DNA of 64,000 nt from Chionoecetes opilio. Taxonomy: Eukaryota; Arthropoda; Malacostraca; Decapoda; Majidae. A program made the position numbers and the translations under genes. This document shows, piece by piece, positions 61,801 through 64,000 of this stretch. How positions within the stretch are numbered: position 1 is the first letter of the stretch; each line of letters opens with the position of its first letter. Below the pieces are notes generated by a model. It did not search any database. It was not told where the DNA came from and worked only from the letters and a program-made list of their open reading frames with translations. The stretch is from the NCBI GenBank assembly GCA_016584305.1, contig JACEEZ010006444.1:505001-569000 (forward strand). The letters run 5' to 3'.

Positions 61801-61892
61801 AGGCTCCCTAGAAAATGCACAACCTGTTTACACCCAAAAAAATTTCTGTCAAAAAAGATGCCGTAAATATAAAGGCAAGTCTCCCCCTCCCT

Positions 61893-61899
61893 CTCTTCT

Positions 61900-61993
<94 letters not shown>
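61893..61993. repeat. (CT)n microsatellite
   Basis: About 95 bp of clean CT. Confidence 0.97.
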
Positions 61994-61996
<3 letters not shown>

Positions 61997-62294
61997 ATTT
62001 TCCAGTCAACAGGTAGTCTTTATTAGTAATTTAAGAGGGAACTTATAAACAAAATGGTAAAGGAACAAGAAATAAAAGGGGAACAAGTACAGGGCAAGAG
62101 GAGGTGATGGAGTAGAGTGGGGAAAAGAAAGGAAATAAATGGGATGGAGAGAATGAAGGAAGAACTTTTACCAGCAACAATAATAATAATAGCAATAACA
62201 GGGCCATAACAGCGAAGACATCATGCCATTAACTCTGAGGGAACGACTCTCTAATAAGGCAGAAACGCTTCACCATCATCTGCTGTTGATACAT
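61994..62294. other. Unassigned sequence
   Basis: Contains AAGACATCATGCCATTAACT then GAGGGAACGACTCT at 62215-62251, repeated at about 62533-62567 beyond the MITE. Confidence 0.5.
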
Positions 62295-62497
62295 CGACCC
62301 CTATACGCTGCAGAACTTTCCTTTGCATAATCGTCTGTTAGCCATAGAATTACGAAAAGTAACTGAATATACCAAATTAGTTAGTGGACAAGGGTACTAA
62401 ACAGGTCATATCTATAAAATATTGCTTATGTTCATTACAATCGACTAATGGCACCCAAATTACAATGGTTAAATACGTTCTGGGCCTAAAAAGGTAA
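62295..62497 (+). mobile_element. TTAA MITE (family T), copy G, decayed
   Basis: GACCCCTATACGCTGCAGAA start, CTAAACAGGTCATATCTATA interior, CTGGGCCTAAAAAGGTAAA end. The TTAA motifs are degraded. Flanking direct duplicates (62215, 62533) show an older local duplication around it. Confidence 0.8.
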
Positions 62498-62870
62498 ATT
62501 TAGAGGGAACTGACCTGATGGCAATAAGAGAGACGACATCATGCCATTAACCATCAAGGAAACGACTCTACATCAGATCGACTCAGCATCGCATCACCGT
62601 TATCTAGAGGCGAACGACAGACAGTTACATAAAGTCTGTCTCTTTCTAGGGGGAATAATAGGTCATATATTTACTGACCTGTGTGATGTGTGTAGTGATG
62701 AACCTATTGAGGAACAGTTTCATCGGCACAACAACCTGCCTCAGCAACAGACAGACAGACAGACAGACGGACGGATAAACGTAATGGTAGATCACTATTT
62801 TGACCCATGATATTAACCGCCTCATAAGAATGGGAGACACCAAGCTCTAAGAAAACAGTAATTCTAGAGG
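62498..62870. other. Unassigned sequence with short (CAGA)n
   Basis: CAGA at 62749-62770. Nothing else is recognised. Confidence 0.45.
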
Positions 62871-63222
62871 TCTTCTTTTCTTCTTTTTTTACATCTGTGC
62901 CTATAGCGCGTGTAGGCAGTGAGCTCCAGGGGTGGGATGGCAGGCCCTGGAGGTTCACTTGAGGGCTGTGATGGTTGGCCCTCGCCCGTGGTGGCGCAGG
63001 CAGGATTGTTATAGTGACGCCTGTGATTAGAGGCTCATGCCGCCCCCCTGTGTCCTCCGATGCACTCGCAATCCAAGGTAGAGTTAATGGGAAGCAAGTG
63101 GGTGTTCTTAGGCCACTCGACGGTGCAGAAATATTTAAAGTAGATTTCGGTTCTCATCGGGGATCGAACTCGGGTCACCGAGCACGCCACTGGGAGACGC
63201 TAACCACTCTGCTACCGCCTCT
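62871..63222 (-). mobile_element. tRNA-derived SINE (type 2), copy 2
   Basis: Minus strand head GAGGCGGTAGCAGAGTGGTT (A box TAGCAGAGTGG, 63214-63204), B box GAGTTCGATCC (63171-63161), and the same body as copy 1 (GGCCTAAGAACACCCACTTG side, CTCAAGTGAACCTCCAGGGC). An A-rich tail with GAAGAAAAG is at 62871-62890. Its head is closer to an intact tRNA (GTGGTTAGCGTCTCCCAGTG) than that of copy 1. Confidence 0.88.
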
Positions 63223-63666
63223 ATTAATCCAACTATTTATACCGCCTCCCCCAAGAGTATTTTAACCTGAAAAAATTTAAATCTCTTTTTGTCAGGATTG
63301 TTTGAACACTGTATAAATCTCTTCACGGACGAATCTTTTTTTATTCAGATGCAAACAGAGGTAAACAGAATGTACCAAGAATTCCCCGGTCACTCTGTCA
63401 CGAGGGAGGGGAGTCATGGATCCAAAAACAATCGCACACTCCAACATATTAACAGTGTGCAAAAGTCAAAACAAAGCTAACTGCACGCTTCCCAACACAA
63501 CGCGCGGCATATTTCTTGTTTTATATTTTCTTTTTTCTTTATTCGAAATGACAGAGCGTGAAAAAGGCATTGGTCTGTTCGGCACATCACACCTATCTTT
63601 TTTTTGAGTAGGTCATCCACGCCGCTGCTAGATAGATCAACGCGGCAAAGGTATGCAACAGTATAC

Positions 63667-63670
<4 letters not shown>
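63223..63670. other. Unassigned sequence
   Basis: No gene or repeat recognised. Confidence 0.4.

Positions 63671-64000
<330 letters not shown>

Larger units (their letters stand above)
53190..61870. other. Compositionally anomalous block, probably low-quality or foreign
   Basis: About 8.7 kb in which runs of AAAA, CCCC, GGGG and TTTT are far commoner than elsewhere and clean microsatellites are absent until 61893. ORFs are short, on both strands, frequently overlapping, and match nothing I recognise. Some stretches are protein-like (for example GSHVEPGRPDNVLWARVFNI on the + strand near 56030). Frames break every 100-300 bp, usually at homopolymers. The best reading is an error-rich consensus of once-coding or foreign sequence. 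Confidence 0.6.

Noticed and set aside
53190..61870. Assigning the anomalous block to a named virus or bacterium
   Set aside because: No gene could be identified and frames are broken. Only the anomaly is reported.

Overview
The window is eukaryotic and almost entirely non-coding. It is best explained as intronic or intergenic DNA of an arthropod, most likely a decapod crustacean. The reasons are arthropod-type TTAGG/CCTAA telomere-like motifs, extreme density of (AC)n, (GA)n, (TA)n and (GTA)n microsatellites, many 14-82 bp minisatellites, 5'-truncated non-LTR retrotransposons, tRNA-derived SINEs and several families of short inverted-repeat transposons (MITEs). The species assignment is inference. 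No bacterial-style genes, operons or CRISPR arrays are present.

The only host coding sequence I recognise is one exon at 38642-38845 (+). It encodes part of an AFG1-like (AFG1L/LACE1) mitochondrial AAA+ ATPase and has a good splice acceptor, but no canonical donor where the conserved block ends. If it belongs to a live gene, much of the window is probably intron. A CpG-rich stretch ending in a perfect CAG|GTAAG donor on the minus strand (24164-24303) is a candidate untranslated first exon of another transcript.

Layout: 1-8 kb is microsatellites and 31-, 5-, 24- and 29-bp tandem arrays. 8-20 kb holds foldback MITEs, a 234-bp insertion with a 15-bp target duplication, a ~28-bp array of about 1.45 kb, two non-LTR 3' fragments and a 2.0-kb hAT-like non-autonomous element. 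20-34 kb holds large (TA), (GA), (GTA) and (CT) tracts and two non-LTR pieces (one RT, one RNase H), each embedded between two tracts of the same dinucleotide repeat. 34-44 kb holds tetranucleotide repeats, SINEs, the AFG1L exon and diverged tandem duplications. 44.3-49.0 kb is a 4,677-bp element bounded by two nearly identical 554-bp LTR-like repeats in inverted orientation. A tRNA-Leu-type primer-binding site adjoins the left one, and a 4-bp direct repeat (ATAG) flanks the whole. 49-53 kb holds GA tracts and a tandem duplication in which one copy carries a MITE and the other is the empty site. 53.2-61.9 kb is anomalous: inflated homopolymers, a 44-bp poly-G, no clean microsatellite and short ORFs on both strands that I cannot identify. 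It looks like poorly resolved sequence, perhaps of foreign or viral origin. 61.9-64 kb returns to normal repeats, a SINE and (CT)n.

A ~212-bp MITE with TTAA at its ends (piggyBac-like signature) occurs seven times across the window, in both orientations. The strongest candidates for something new are the inverted-LTR element at 44290-48966, this TTAA MITE family with its paralogous empty site, and the repeated finding of non-LTR fragments inside dinucleotide tracts.
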